Assembly (NCBI RefSeq): GCF_000247695.1
Contig: NW_004624801.1
Location: 2,049,735-2,113,734 of the forward strand
Source: Heterocephalus glaber
Taxonomy: Eukaryota; Chordata; Mammalia; Rodentia; Bathyergidae
Reading direction: 5' to 3'
DNA: 64,000 nt
The notes beneath the pieces were generated by a model. It did no database searches. It had not been told where the DNA came from and saw only the letters and a list, made by a program, of their open reading frames with translations. The position numbers and the translations under genes are program-made. Shown here in pieces: positions 1 to 10,174 of this stretch. The stretch's first letter is position 1. Every line of letters starts with the position of its first letter.

Positions 1-1825
1 GATTGGTTTAATCATTTATCGGACATTTATTGAATGTGCACCACATGCTTGCTTGGTAGCATAATAGTAATCCACTATGAAAGTACTAGAACAGGATAGA
101 AAATGTCCCAGTCCCCAAAGACCTGACAGTCTATTGATAAATGTGGCGAGAGCATTTACAAATGTTTTGCTCTTCTCGCACACCTGATACATTTTGTAAT
201 GTGGTTTGAAATTGGATTTAATTGTAAGTAAGTTAGTGTTTTCCGGGTACCACTCAATTCTTTTTGTTTTCCTGAAGAGACTACCCATGATTATAAAGGC
301 GTTTATGAATATCTGAATGTGACAAAGGGAAAATAACACAAATTGAATAAACAGATCATTTTTCTTTTGTTTATGAGAATACAAGGCATGGATGGTGGAA
401 TGTACAACACAGGGGAAACCTTTATAGTTCATGTACATGCTGGTATATGTAGATCTTTAAACTCATAAAGAAATGTTATGGCAAAGAAACCTAAAGAATA
501 CAGATTGGAAACTGATAGTAGTTCAAAACCAATTTTAAATGGAGCGTAATAATTTTTGAAGAGAAAATGGAATCATAAATATATAATTATGTATTTTATG
601 TAATATATTTAAATGTATTATATTTTATAGAAGACAGATAGATAACCGAGTTCATTATGAGACTTTGGGTCAGTGCCATAAGGTATAAGGTTTTGGCACC
701 GGATTTCGTACAATGAAGCTCATGCATGTACAGTATAAGAAATGTCTGAGGCGACACCATTCTAAGTAATCTAAGCAGACATTCTCTTCTCAGTAGACGG
801 AAGGAATGTTTTCTGTACATCAAAAGAAATACACATGCTTTTTTCATCTCATAATTTTATTTTAGATCAACATAATGTGATTTCTGGATTTAGAAGCAGT
901 TAAAGGACCCTTTGTCTCTGAATCCCTAGTAAGTGGTCTTTATTCGATGTTCCCCTCTATTCCTAGCCCTGGCTTTTCTTCTCACAGACTCTGAGCCCTC
1001 CCTTGAGAAAGGCACTCTCTGATAAGCCCGGGCCACTGGCCCTGCCCCTCACCATTGGTCTGGTCCAGTTCTCGATCTTTAGTGTAGGTATAGAAGCAGA
1101 CCTTGTAAAAGGGCCTTTCTTGTTATTATTATTTTGTGGTCAAAAGGTTGCATACACTATTTCTTTTTTCTGCTGCTAAAGCTTAGAAAGGGTGGAAAGC
1201 AAAATATTTTTATAATTATTCAGGCCATCAGGTTACATAAGAGGTTCCATAGCTTTCTGCATCAAACTTGAACAGTTGAAACCACAAATTCTGTTTTTGC
1301 AGCCATAAAACATTCATGGCAAAACAAGAGAAAGAGAGAGAGAGAAAATAATAAAATCCATTTTCCATTCGCTTGAAACTTATAAAATTTAATGTGGTGA
1401 AAAATTACAGTTTACTCCCCGTAGGAAACTGCTCGGAGCCATGTTTCACGGGCTTGGTAGAGACTCACATATACTTTTGCAGTTATTGAATAATGTAACA
1501 AATTCTCTGTGTGACATCTTGTGCATGGGACACATTCCATTTTGTGACAGTCAATGTCACAAGATGAGATATTTAAGTGGCAAGGCAAATGAGGCCTTGA
1601 TTTAAAAGAAAATGTTTGTTTCTCCACTGAAATCACTAAGCTGTATTTATTCAATAATCACCATTTACTCGAGAAAGGTGTGCAGGTAGACATCCTCTGT
1701 TGACTATAGTATATTAGATGTAGCCACATCGAGACAGAAGGCATTTTGCTGTAAGTGGTACCTGAGTATGGTTCAAGGTGTGGAAGCTACTGAATTTTTA
1801 TTACTTTTGTTACTGTTATTATTAT
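1..1825. other. Unique AT-rich non-coding sequence
   Basis: No gene, RNA or clear repeat is recognised. Open frames here (for example 16-438 on the minus strand) are short and have no domain-like features. A short AG-rich purine run lies near 1327-1346. This stretch may hold ancient repeats too diverged to recognise by eye. Confidence 0.6.
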
Positions 1826-1830
1826 CGATC

Positions 1831-1970
1831 GATACTGGGGATTGAACCTTCCTGGAGAGGGTGGGGGACAGGGTTTCACTGGGTTGCTAAGCTGCCAAGA
1901 CTGGGCTCCACTTTGAGGTCATCTTGCTTCAGCCTCCCAGACGGTTGAGATCACGAGAGTTTGCTACCTC
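1831..1970 (-). repeat. B1-dID-type dimeric SINE, minus strand
   Basis: On the plus strand the element reads as an inverted SINE. TACTGGGGATTGAACC (reverse of an ID B-box end) comes first. Then CAGGGTTTCACTGGGTTGC and CAGCCTCCCAGA follow, the reverse of a 7SL-derived B1/Alu monomer. The B1-then-ID order on the minus strand fits the rodent B1-dID family. It is diverged and no clear target-site duplication was found. Confidence 0.7.
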
Positions 1971-1974
1971 AAAG

Positions 1975-2595
1975 GTATGGTGGTGCTAATTGTAACCTTC
2001 ATGCAATATAATATTCATGTGGTGTTTTATTTTTTGGATATATCACTAACAGCAGAATCAAGACATGGAATGACAAGCAGCAAAAAGTTCAGTTCCAGTG
2101 CCGTGAGCTGTGGGCAAAGAGGATGCAAGTCTATCTGTTAACTCAGCTGGCCTGGATTCCTTTCCTATAAAGTTAATGGGTTGGGCTTAGTCATTTCCAA
2201 GCCCAATTTCAACTAATCTTCTGTTAGGATTGTAGAAAAAGACAACTACCGAGCTGTCCAGATCGCTGGAGTGCTGACCCACAGGATAACCAAGAACAAG
2301 AATTGCTCTGACCATGTCTAAGTAAAGTCGAATACTCTGTGCGGCTTGTGGAATTTTTGAGCATTGCCATTGCTTGGCCCTATCTCCAATGTTTTAGTAT
2401 ATCAGGGTTTTTTTTTTATTATCACAATTATACTGTCTAATAAACCTCCCCAAAACTCAGTGGCTTGCAACAATAAACACTTATTGCTCAAGAACTCACA
2501 GGGCCACTGGGCAGGTCTGCTGATCTGAGTCAGTCTGTGCTGTTCTCAGCTGCATTTGCTCATGCAGCAGCAGCAGCAAATGGGCTGGGAGATAG
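1975..2595. other. Unique non-coding sequence
   Basis: No gene or clear repeat is recognised. A short CAG-type run (GCAGCAGCAGCAGCAA) lies at about 2564-2579 and is too short to matter as a microsatellite. Confidence 0.5.
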
Positions 2596-2597
2596 TT

Positions 2598-3043
2598 GGT
2601 CCTGTGGGCTGAAAGTGTCCTCCTCTCAAAATTCATATGCCGAAGCCTGAAATTCCAATATGATAGTATATAGAGATGGTACCTTGGGGAGGTCATTAGG
2701 TAATGATATTGGAGTTCTCATAAATGGGATTAAAGATCTTCAAGAAGAGGGGAGGAGCTAGAGATGTAGACCACCAACCTAGCATGCATGGATTCAGTCC
2801 TCAGCACCATAAAATCAAGGAGGAGGAAAAGAGAGGATCTCTATCCCTGTACTCAACACCATGTGAGGATGAAAGAAGATTACCATCAGAAAACCAAAAA
2901 GTTGGCTCACTTCCTCATGACCTACCTGTTCCTTGACCTTAGATTCCTCAGCCCCCAGGACTGTGAACCATAAAAAATGTCTGTTATTATAAGTTCTTCG
3001 GTCTATGGTATTTCATTATAGCAATCTAAAGGGAGTAAGAATT
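2598..3043 (+). mobile_element. MLT1/MaLR-type solo LTR, split by an old ID SINE
   Basis: The left part resembles the MaLR LTR 5' region: CTGTGGGCTGAAAGTGTCC, then AAAATTCATATGCCGAAGCC, then a GGAGGTCATTAGG block. The right part resembles the 3' region: CCCAGGACTGTGAACCATAA, then TATGGTATTTCATTATAGCA. An ID-like SINE at about 2747-2815 interrupts it. MaLR LTRs are relics of ERVL-type retroviruses. No internal coding region is present, so this is a solo LTR. Confidence 0.75.
2747..2815 (+). repeat. Old ID-like SINE nested in the MaLR LTR
   Basis: The sequence has a degenerate tRNA-like head (GGAGCTAGAGATGTAGACC), CTAGCATGCATGG and an ID-type end (TTCAGTCCTCAGCACC). Its end motif CAGCACC differs from the younger GGTACC-ending ID elements in the window, which suggests an older ID subfamily. 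It lies inside the MaLR LTR, so it inserted after it. Confidence 0.6.
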
Positions 3044-3044
3044 A

Positions 3045-3370
3045 TCTAAAATCTCTTCTAATATTAAGTTCAATGAATTTGTCATTTTAAGTTGACTCAT
3101 TAAACTCTAGGAATCTGTCATTTTAAATGAATCCAGAATACAGACATTCCTATGTAATTCGGACTTCTATACCTCACTGAAGTCTTAAAATATACTTTAA
3201 GAAATAGTTTAAATACTCTAAATAGCTCAGTAAGTAAAAGTGCCCAGGTCATCTAGTATAGACTGTCACCAGCAATTGGTTTTAAAAGAGTGTAATAATG
3301 AACAAATCTTCAGTAATATCAGATACAGCTGAGTTTCATTCTTTTTTTATGTTTTTGGGTGGTTTTGTTT
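3045..3370. other. Unique non-coding sequence
   Basis: AT-rich sequence between the MaLR LTR and the antisense L1 tail. Nothing is recognised in it. Confidence 0.5.
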
Positions 3371-3555
3371 TTAAATTCTAATTTTTGAGGTACAATTTTA
3401 AATATAACAATCACATTCATCAGAGGGAATCTGTACCTGTACATGATACATCTTGATTCCTCTTTTTTCCCTTCCCCTCCCCTCCCTTCAATCCCTCTTT
3501 CCCTCCCTATTTACAAAAGCCCCATTTCCATTTTCTCCTTCTTTTCTCATTTTTT
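3371..3555 (-). mobile_element. L1 3' end (3' UTR only), minus strand
   Basis: The minus strand carries the L1 3'-UTR signature that recurs in this window: a long G/A-rich polypurine tract (plus strand CCTTCCCCTCCCCTCCCTTC), then the reverse of GTACATGATACATCTTG and a GTACAATTTTAAA end. The same arrangement occurs at 32061, 50130, 52250, 55205 and 56331. It is 5'-truncated and non-coding. Confidence 0.75.
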
Positions 3556-3559
3556 GGAG

Positions 3560-4110
3560 TTTCATTCTTAAAAAACTTCACTAGTACTTTTCTTCCAATG
3601 AATGAAATCATTGAGAGTGCTTAACCATACAAATGTTTCCTAATCATGCTGCAATTGCTCTGCAGCTCTCCTGTTCAACTCTTGCCTCATTATTCATGCT
3701 CTTTCCTACATCTGGACTGAGAGACATGGATAAAAAGCAAAACTGTTGAGACCAAACACAGTAGCACAACTCGGTACCTCTTCTCAATTTGCTACTCCAT
3801 CTGAAAAGAAAGAGTTGTTAAATTTAAAAATAAGACAAAATGTTGCAATTTGCATACATGGTGTCACAGAAAGATATAATTGATAGGCAGATGTAGACCA
3901 TTGTTTTTAATTTTAGAATGAAGTTTGCAATAGTTTAAGGGAAGGATTTTACCTTTGTATTAAACATTTCTATAAACCTTTTGAAAATCTCTAATCTCCT
4001 AAAAATACATCATAAGAAAAAAATACATTAGAAACTCTCCAACAGTCAACCCTAAAACTGTAACTATACCAATTTAAAACTAATGATATTTCTCCTCTAT
4101 TTAGAATTTG
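3560..4110. other. Unique non-coding sequence
   Basis: AT-rich and without a recognised gene or repeat. Confidence 0.5.
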
Positions 4111-4115
4111 GCACA

Positions 4116-4198
4116 GGGCCGGGGATTTGGCTCAGTGGTTTTGCTGCCTGCTGTGCAAGCGCAAGGACCCGAGTTTGATCCCCGGTACCAAAAAAAAA
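4116..4198 (+). repeat. ID-type SINE (ACC subfamily)
   Basis: This is a full tRNA-derived body starting GGGCCGGGGATTTGGCTC, with B-box GTTTGATCCCCGG, GGTACC end and an A-tail. It is flanked by an approximately 12-bp near-perfect target-site duplication (AGAATTTGGCACA / AGAACTTGGCACA). It carries the AAGGACCC diagnostic form. Confidence 0.93.
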
Positions 4199-4199
4199 G

Positions 4200-4920
4200 A
4201 ACTTGGCACATTTGAATATCAGATACAATTAAAAATATCTTTGGAAAAATAAATGAGTATTTTCCATTGGAGAAGTATAAAAATACAGTGCTTAAAATCT
4301 GCAAATACAAAAACTGAAAGTAACAATATAAAACAGAGACACCTTGGAATAAGCTCTGTCTTTAACATTTTTAAAGCCAGTCAACACCAAAACCACTATT
4401 TTTTGTTGTTGTTCATATGTTCTAAGACTGTTTCCAACTGGCAGACCAAAGACAAGGTGCATATATTTTTTCATACTTTTTGTTGTTTTTATAAAGCTAT
4501 TTTGGTTGACTCCACACAAATACAGAGAAATAGAAGCTTGAGGCTACCATTGGAATTATTCAAAACACAAAGAAAACCCATGTGTTCCTTTCATATTGCA
4601 ATTTGGGGTGAGTGTGGTTTTTGGCCAACATTTTCCAGAAAACCACTTAATCCCACAAGTTTCTTCTGAATCTAGAAACATAACCAGAATCCCAGCTGAC
4701 TGGCTTCTTTCAGACAGAGACCCAAACTAGCCAATGTTATACATTCAATATGTTCCGGGCCTCTGGAAGACTGAAGAGCATTTACAGACAATATAGAAAT
4801 AGAAAGTACTCAGGGTCTGCAGTTCTAGTAGGTAAGAAAAACAAAGGCTGAATCCTTCCCTTGCTCAGAGAGTGAGAGCATCCCTGACTGTTTCTCTGGG
4901 CCCTTATTTTACACTAACAT
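4200..4920. other. Unique non-coding sequence
   Basis: No convincing gene. The open frame at 4253-4669 (+, 138 codons) begins in the SINE's flank, is rich in F/K/S typical of AT-rich DNA and shows no domain; I do not call it. Confidence 0.5.
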
Positions 4921-4924
4921 ACCA

Positions 4925-5185
4925 GAATAAACTCTCTGGAACCAAGCTCCCTGAGTTCAAATCCCAACATCAGTACTTAGTAAAAAATAGTGTGATCCTG
5001 AGTAAATCACTTTACCACTCTATGTCAAGTTCTTTACCCTTAACGTGAGGAAAGTAGTACAGTATATACCTCATAGCATTTTTGTAAGCAGGAAATTATA
5101 CTATACACATAAAATCGCTTACCAGTATCCAGGGTATGTTAACACTCAGTGAGTGCTGGCTACTAATATTGATATTTTATCATCT
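4925..5185 (+). repeat. MIR SINE
   Basis: This is a diverged but ordered MIR: CTGAGTTCAAATCCCAACAT (B-box region), GTGATCCTGAGTAAATCACT (core), TATACCTCATAGCATTTTTG and a 3' end with CTCAGTGAGTGCTGGCTACT. MIR is a pan-mammalian tRNA-derived SINE that died out long ago. Confidence 0.8.
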
Positions 5186-5414
5186 TCATCATCATTAGTC
5201 ACATGCAACCAAACATATATAAAGTACTCTGGCCATAAATCTGCCATTAAACTTATTTATCAGCTAAAACACTTATTAGTAAGAAAGGAATATTTGAGAG
5301 CTGCCTCCCTAATCTGGGCTCCTATGCTAACCCGTGGCAAATCATTAAAGGGAACTGAGAATCCCATCTTTCAGCCAGACTCACCCTAACTTCTGAAAGA
5401 GCCATTCATCCCCG

Positions 5415-5640
5415 GAATCATCAATCAGTATTTATGGAGCACCAGTGAGAGACATTAAGACAGTGAGAGAGTTAAAAAAGAAGAAAAATCCTCTACTCCA
5501 GACAGGCTCATCACCCAGAGAGGAGACAGCCATATTCACAAATAATTATCAGGCATTAAAGCTCTACATTAGCGCACAGAAAGCAGCAGGGTACTCACTT
5601 TATGCCTGAAGGGGCAGGAAGGCTTGACACCAGAGGAGAC
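5415..5640 (+). repeat. Ancient interspersed repeat, family unassigned
   Basis: The motifs CAGTATTTATGGAGCACC, CAGACAGGCTCATCACCCAG and GGGGCAGGAAGGCTT, in order, resemble a common ancient mammalian repeat that also seems to be present at 19655-20010 and 60255-60850. I cannot name the family with confidence. Confidence 0.4.
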
Positions 5641-5644
5641 ATTT

Positions 5645-6965
5645 GGTCCCAGTCTTAGAAGCTAAAGAGTCCACCAAATAGAAAGAGAGAATTAACTCTC
5701 TACTTGGTGTGCCAGTTACCAAGATATTCCAAAAGCTCTTAACATGCAACGCACTTGTAAAGTTACATATTGCTAAAGCAGGGGTTATATTGTAGGGATC
5801 AAACAACTAACCTTGGAAAAAGAATTGTCATCCCCTGTCCTCATCGTGCAAAATATCAAAATTAACTAAAATATATATCATTTAGAGATTCCTGTACAAC
5901 CTTCAAATCTGAAAGAAAGACCCTAAACATGGCATCCTTCCGCCTCTAAACAAAACAAAAGGAAACAACCTCTTGTCTAGTATCAGTACACTTTGCTTGC
6001 TCTTTGAAAAAGTCTCCTTTCAAATGCTTCCCACAATCAGAATCTTTTTTTTTAATCTACCAAAGGAAACAAAATAATATTTATTGTGTCTCTTGCATGT
6101 GCTCCTTAGGAAAAATGGTATCAACCTCATCTGGAAACACTTTGAGGGGGCCCTGGAAATAATGCCTTAACCACAAACATGTCCTTTGGTTGTCTGATCT
6201 CAAATTGCTCCAAGTCAATATCACAATTTCGGGTCAGGTCTGAGGACAGGACAGGCACTATCAGTCCCTTAAATGTGAATGATAGATGAGGGAGAGGGTG
6301 GAGGTGTTGTCTAGACAGGCAGAGAGGCTCTGCTGGGAGGCCCCTGGGCCGGTTCCCTCCAGGATCTGGCTCCTGGGAACCATCCTGTCCCACCTAAAGG
6401 CACTTTGCTGCTTCTCCTCAGCGCAGGTGAGAACAATGGAAAGTCTCTCTGTGTTCTGTCCCCAGATAGCATCTTGGAATCTCAGTGGAGCACAATGACT
6501 GGAAGCAAAATAACACTGATAGGATTTCACATCCGAGCTTTGAGTGAGAATAACAAAGACGCAGAGACAAACCTCCCACTCTACGCCACCCTGCCTCACA
6601 TTGAGCATCTGCCCCCTCATTGCTACTGCTCTTTCTCTTCCAGCTTCTAACGGGCAGAGACACCTGATCTGCTGGGCTATTCCGTTGTCAGAGAACACAA
6701 GGCCACTTGGGACTGCTTGATACGTGTGGGAAAGTGGCGGCCATGTTGCCGGCACCTGTCGCCAGAGCCATGTGGCCCTCCCTTCTTGCTATTCCCATTG
6801 TGCGACCCCTTATTCCGTTTCAGTAGCAGCAGAAAGGAAGTCAAAGTAGCCAGCATTCAACATGCACAGGGACAAAAGCAGAAGGGGCCAGAGAGCTTCC
6901 TCAGACAGCTTTCCCTTGCAAATCCTGCCCAGTGGCCTATTTCAATAGTAATGTAGCAATCCTAC
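5645..6965. other. Unique sequence, moderately GC-rich at 6250-6900
   Basis: No recognised gene. The GC-richer part gives overlapping open frames on both strands (up to 164 codons, 6261-6755 minus), which is what composition alone predicts. No splice-supported exon or domain could be identified. Confidence 0.45.
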
Positions 6966-6970
6966 CTCTT

Positions 6971-7063
6971 TTTTTTTTTTTTTTTTTTTTGGTACCTGGG
7001 ATCGAACTCAGGACCTTGCCTTGCAAGGCCGGCTGCGGAGCCACTGAGCTAAATCCCTGGCCC
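6971..7063 (-). repeat. ID-type SINE, minus strand (TCC subfamily)
   Basis: A T-tract of about 20 is followed by GGTACCTGGGATCGAACTC and ends CTGAGCTAAATCCCTGGCCC. It has a near-perfect target-site duplication CAATCCTACCTCTTTT at 6957 and 7063. The plus-sense diagnostic is AAGGTCCTGAG. The middle carries CTTGCAAGGC rather than the usual spacer. Confidence 0.94.
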
Positions 7064-7079
7064 AATCCTACCTCTTTTA

Positions 7080-9010
7080 AGAGGTACAGTGTATAAGAAT
7101 CTGTAAAAGGGAACAACATAACCATTTATTTGGATGGTCCATTCAGCATTACTCACCAGCTACACATACACACATACAACCCCATACAAAACGACTCATA
7201 TTTGGTATTGCCCAAGTAGACCCTATCTATTGCTATTGTGAAGGTAAATGAGCTCAAGATCAAAGGCATCAGAGACTTTAAACTTCCCAGAGAATAAGCT
7301 GCAATTCCAACAAACTTTCACAGCAAGCATCCTTGGAATGTAGAGTGAAACTGAGTAACTCTATAAAGAGAGGTTAATGACAACAGTGAAGAGCACCCTC
7401 AAGTTCAAAGGAGAGGGGAAGACAAGTTCAGCAGCTAGCATCTCAGGCAACTGTGGAACAATGAAATAAGACCAAATCTTAAGTTTGAAGGCCAAACTCT
7501 TGGATGGTGTCTGTTACCAAGTGGATACTAAAATGTTAGGCTGTAGCCATTCACTGGGGGGTAATCATACATCATAAGACCAGGAAATAGAAAGGATCCA
7601 TTAAATCATCAAGAAATGCCTTAGCCAAGCACAAGATGCCGTTCCCAGAGAATATTCCTTAAAGCATCCCTTGGGATGAGCTCCAATGACCAAGTCATTT
7701 TATCCACCTCAGAAGAGTGTAATCCCTCTATCTATAGTATCCGATTTCTGTTATGAAATTAAACTTTGGCCTTAAATGCATTGTTCCATACCACACTAGT
7801 CCTTGGTACCAGGTTTTCATTAAGGACCAGTTATAGCCCTTGGAGGAGGCAGGAAAGGTCATTTTATCCATCCCCCTACCTCAGGGCAGGTCCTGTGTGA
7901 AATGACACCAGCCTGGCTCTTATTATAAAATTCCCATAGCAGGAAGTTTGATAGTCCCTGCTGTAATGCTGCTTTCCCATGACACATAACCCTCATGGTT
8001 AGAAAGGGTTTTCTGCAATAGATGAAATCCCTCCCACCGAAGCTCTAAAACATGTTCCCACAGTAGCAGAGAACTTGTTATTGCACTCAGTGTATCTGGA
8101 GCACCTGAAGAGAGGGAAACAACCTCCTCTAAACTGCTTCTTGTATTAGGGTCCAAATTTCAGCTGAGAGTTTTATATCAAAGTTTATCAAAACAAAAGG
8201 TGACATGCGCTTTTGGAAGGAAAGGGTTGCTATTTTCCTTTTTGCTATTTATGACCAGTTTGGGAGATTTTGTTTACTTGGCAAGACAATGCTGAAAGTA
8301 GAGCAGCAGTCTCCCAAGAGAGGTAAGTCAGCTTGCGATATGTCTGTGACACACACTGGCCTGAAGTCTGTGTAACTACACATCTTACGGTTTCATTTTC
8401 ATTATATCCAAAAATCACAAAGAAAGGTACTAAGCCAATTAAATATATAAAAATGGATTCCAAATCTTAAAATAGTCACTATATAACATGCTAATATAAT
8501 ATGTCATTATTATTTGTCTATTACTTAAAATAGGCAACAGGGCAGGATCTGCTCTTCTAACTTATTCCAAGCTGAAAGTAATAAAATAGCATGTCTCCCA
8601 AATTACATTTTATTTTTACTACCTTAATTTGTTCTTTTCAAAATTTTCTCAGAGTAAAGAAACTTCCACAAACTTTCTGCAAGGAACCTAGCAACACATA
8701 AAGTTCATGCTTATAACAACTTAATGCAACTTTATTCAACCGCTGAGAAGTTCCTTCCCAACAAGGTACTTTGAGGAAAGATACCAGAATTGATTACTCC
8801 TGTGATATTCTTATTTTCTCAGTATTGAAAAAATGAAGTTTATAAGAATAGTTTGTATAAAAATGCAGAAGTTTTAAACTTTCTAAAATGCATCACGTGG
8901 ATAAGAGTGAAATGATATAAAACAGCATTGCATAACTAATCTTTGCTATTCATGTTTATTTCAAATTTTTGACAAAACATGGAAGCTTAAATTGTAGATG
9001 GTGAGAGAGA
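7080..9010. other. Unique non-coding sequence
   Basis: Long stretch without a recognised gene or clear repeat. Small open frames (for example 7923-8156 and 8245-8463, minus) have no recognisable features. Diverged ancient repeats are possible. Confidence 0.5.
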
Positions 9011-9021
9011 ACTAGTGCCTC

Positions 9022-9103
9022 TTTTTTTAGGTACCGGGGATCGAACTTGGGTCCTTGCGTTTGCGCAGCAGGCACTGAAACCACTGAGCTAAATCCCCAG
9101 CCC
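9022..9103 (-). repeat. ID-type SINE, minus strand (ACC subfamily)
   Basis: Reads GGTACCGGGGATCGAACTTG on the plus strand and ends GAGCTAAATCCCCAGCCC. It is flanked by ACTAGTGCCTCTTTTT / ACTAGTACCTTTTT, an imperfect target-site duplication. The short T-run suggests a shortened A-tail. Confidence 0.92.
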
Positions 9104-9361
9104 ACTAGTACCTTTTTGAATACAGATATCATTGTTTCTTTTATTTTGTCTCAAATTAATGACAGAAAGAAGGAGTAGGGGAGGAAGAAGGGTATTTTCT
9201 TGATATTACCAAGGACAGAATGCATCAATGACAATTCCAATGTGAATTTCCTTGCAAAGTTGTCAAACTACAATCTTTTTCATATAAAATAAGAAAGTTT
9301 AGTCTTTGAAAAATTCCAAAGAAATACCTTAACTCAGGTGAATCAAGAATATCAAGTACTT

Positions 9362-9457
9362 CTTTTTTTTTTTTTTTTTTTTTGGTACCAGGGATTGAAC
9401 TGGGGTCCTTGCACTTGCCAGGCAGGCGGCACATCCACTGAGCTAAATCCCCAGCCC
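9362..9457 (-). repeat. ID-type SINE, minus strand (ACC subfamily)
   Basis: A T-tract of about 22 is followed by GGTACCAGGGATTGAACTGG and ends CTAAATCCCCAGCCC. The target-site duplication is CAAGTACTTC on both sides. The long uninterrupted T-run suggests a comparatively young copy. Confidence 0.93.
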
Positions 9458-9659
9458 AAGTACTTCATTTTGTATCAGCTCATGCAATGATCTAGTGAGC
9501 CCACATTACTTACATTTCAGGCAGTGGTACAAGTATCCATCCTAAGGGATTGAATAATTATTTTTAAGAGTGCTTCCTGCTCCAGTCTCTGCCTCCAATA
9601 ATAGACTCACCTTTTGTCCATGTCTAAACTCAGCCAGGACCATTGGGGGAATACTTATT

Positions 9660-9890
9660 AACACCAATAATAACAGTGAACATTTTATTGAGTGTTTACC
9701 ATAGGCTAAACACTTCCCATGCATCCTATTATCTGATTTTCATAATCACTCTGCAAAGTTCCACTATCATGATTTCTGTTTTCCAAGTGAGGTGCACCAA
9801 GGTTAAGTACCTCGCTCAAGGTCACACAGCTGGTAACTAGAATGTCCAGGATTTAAATCTCAGAGCTCCCTGCATAGCCACAGATTGTAT
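9660..9890 (-). repeat. MIR SINE, minus strand
   Basis: The plus strand reads as inverted MIR: AACATTTTATTGAGTGTTTA, CCATAGGCTAAACACTTCCC, AAGGTTAAGTACCTCGCTCA and AGGTCACACAGCTGGTAACT. This is among the best-preserved MIR copies in the window. Confidence 0.88.
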
Positions 9891-10062
9891 TCCATACCAG
9901 ATTTTGCACAAAAATCTCTTTAAGTACCATCTTACACCGTCATTCCACTGCCCTGTGTCCAACAGATTAAACAGCTTAGATTCATTAGAAAAATAAAAGC
10001 ATGCAGAAAAGCAAGTCAAATAGGTCTGAAATAAAAACAATATTTTAAAATACCCTCTTCTA

Positions 10063-10171
10063 GGGCCAGGGATTTAGCTCAGTGTTTCCACCCCCTGCCC
10101 TGTAAGTGCAAGGACCCAAGTTCGATCCCAGGTACCAAAAAAAAACAAAAAAAAAAAACAAAAAAAAAAAA
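10063..10171 (+). repeat. ID-type SINE (ACC subfamily)
   Basis: The body GGGCCAGGGATTTAGCTC runs to GTTCGATCCCAGGTACC, then an A-tail of about 35 broken by C's. The tail interruptions and the weak flanking match (ACCCTCTT / ACCTCTTA) suggest moderate age. Confidence 0.92.
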
Positions 10172-10174
10172 CCT

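Noticed and set aside
4253..4669. 138-codon plus-strand frame as a gene
   Set aside because: Amino-acid content mirrors AT-rich DNA, no domain is seen, and overlapping frames exist on the opposite strand.
6261..6755. 164-codon minus-strand frame as a gene
   Set aside because: Competing frames of similar length on the other strand and no recognisable domain; best explained by local GC content.
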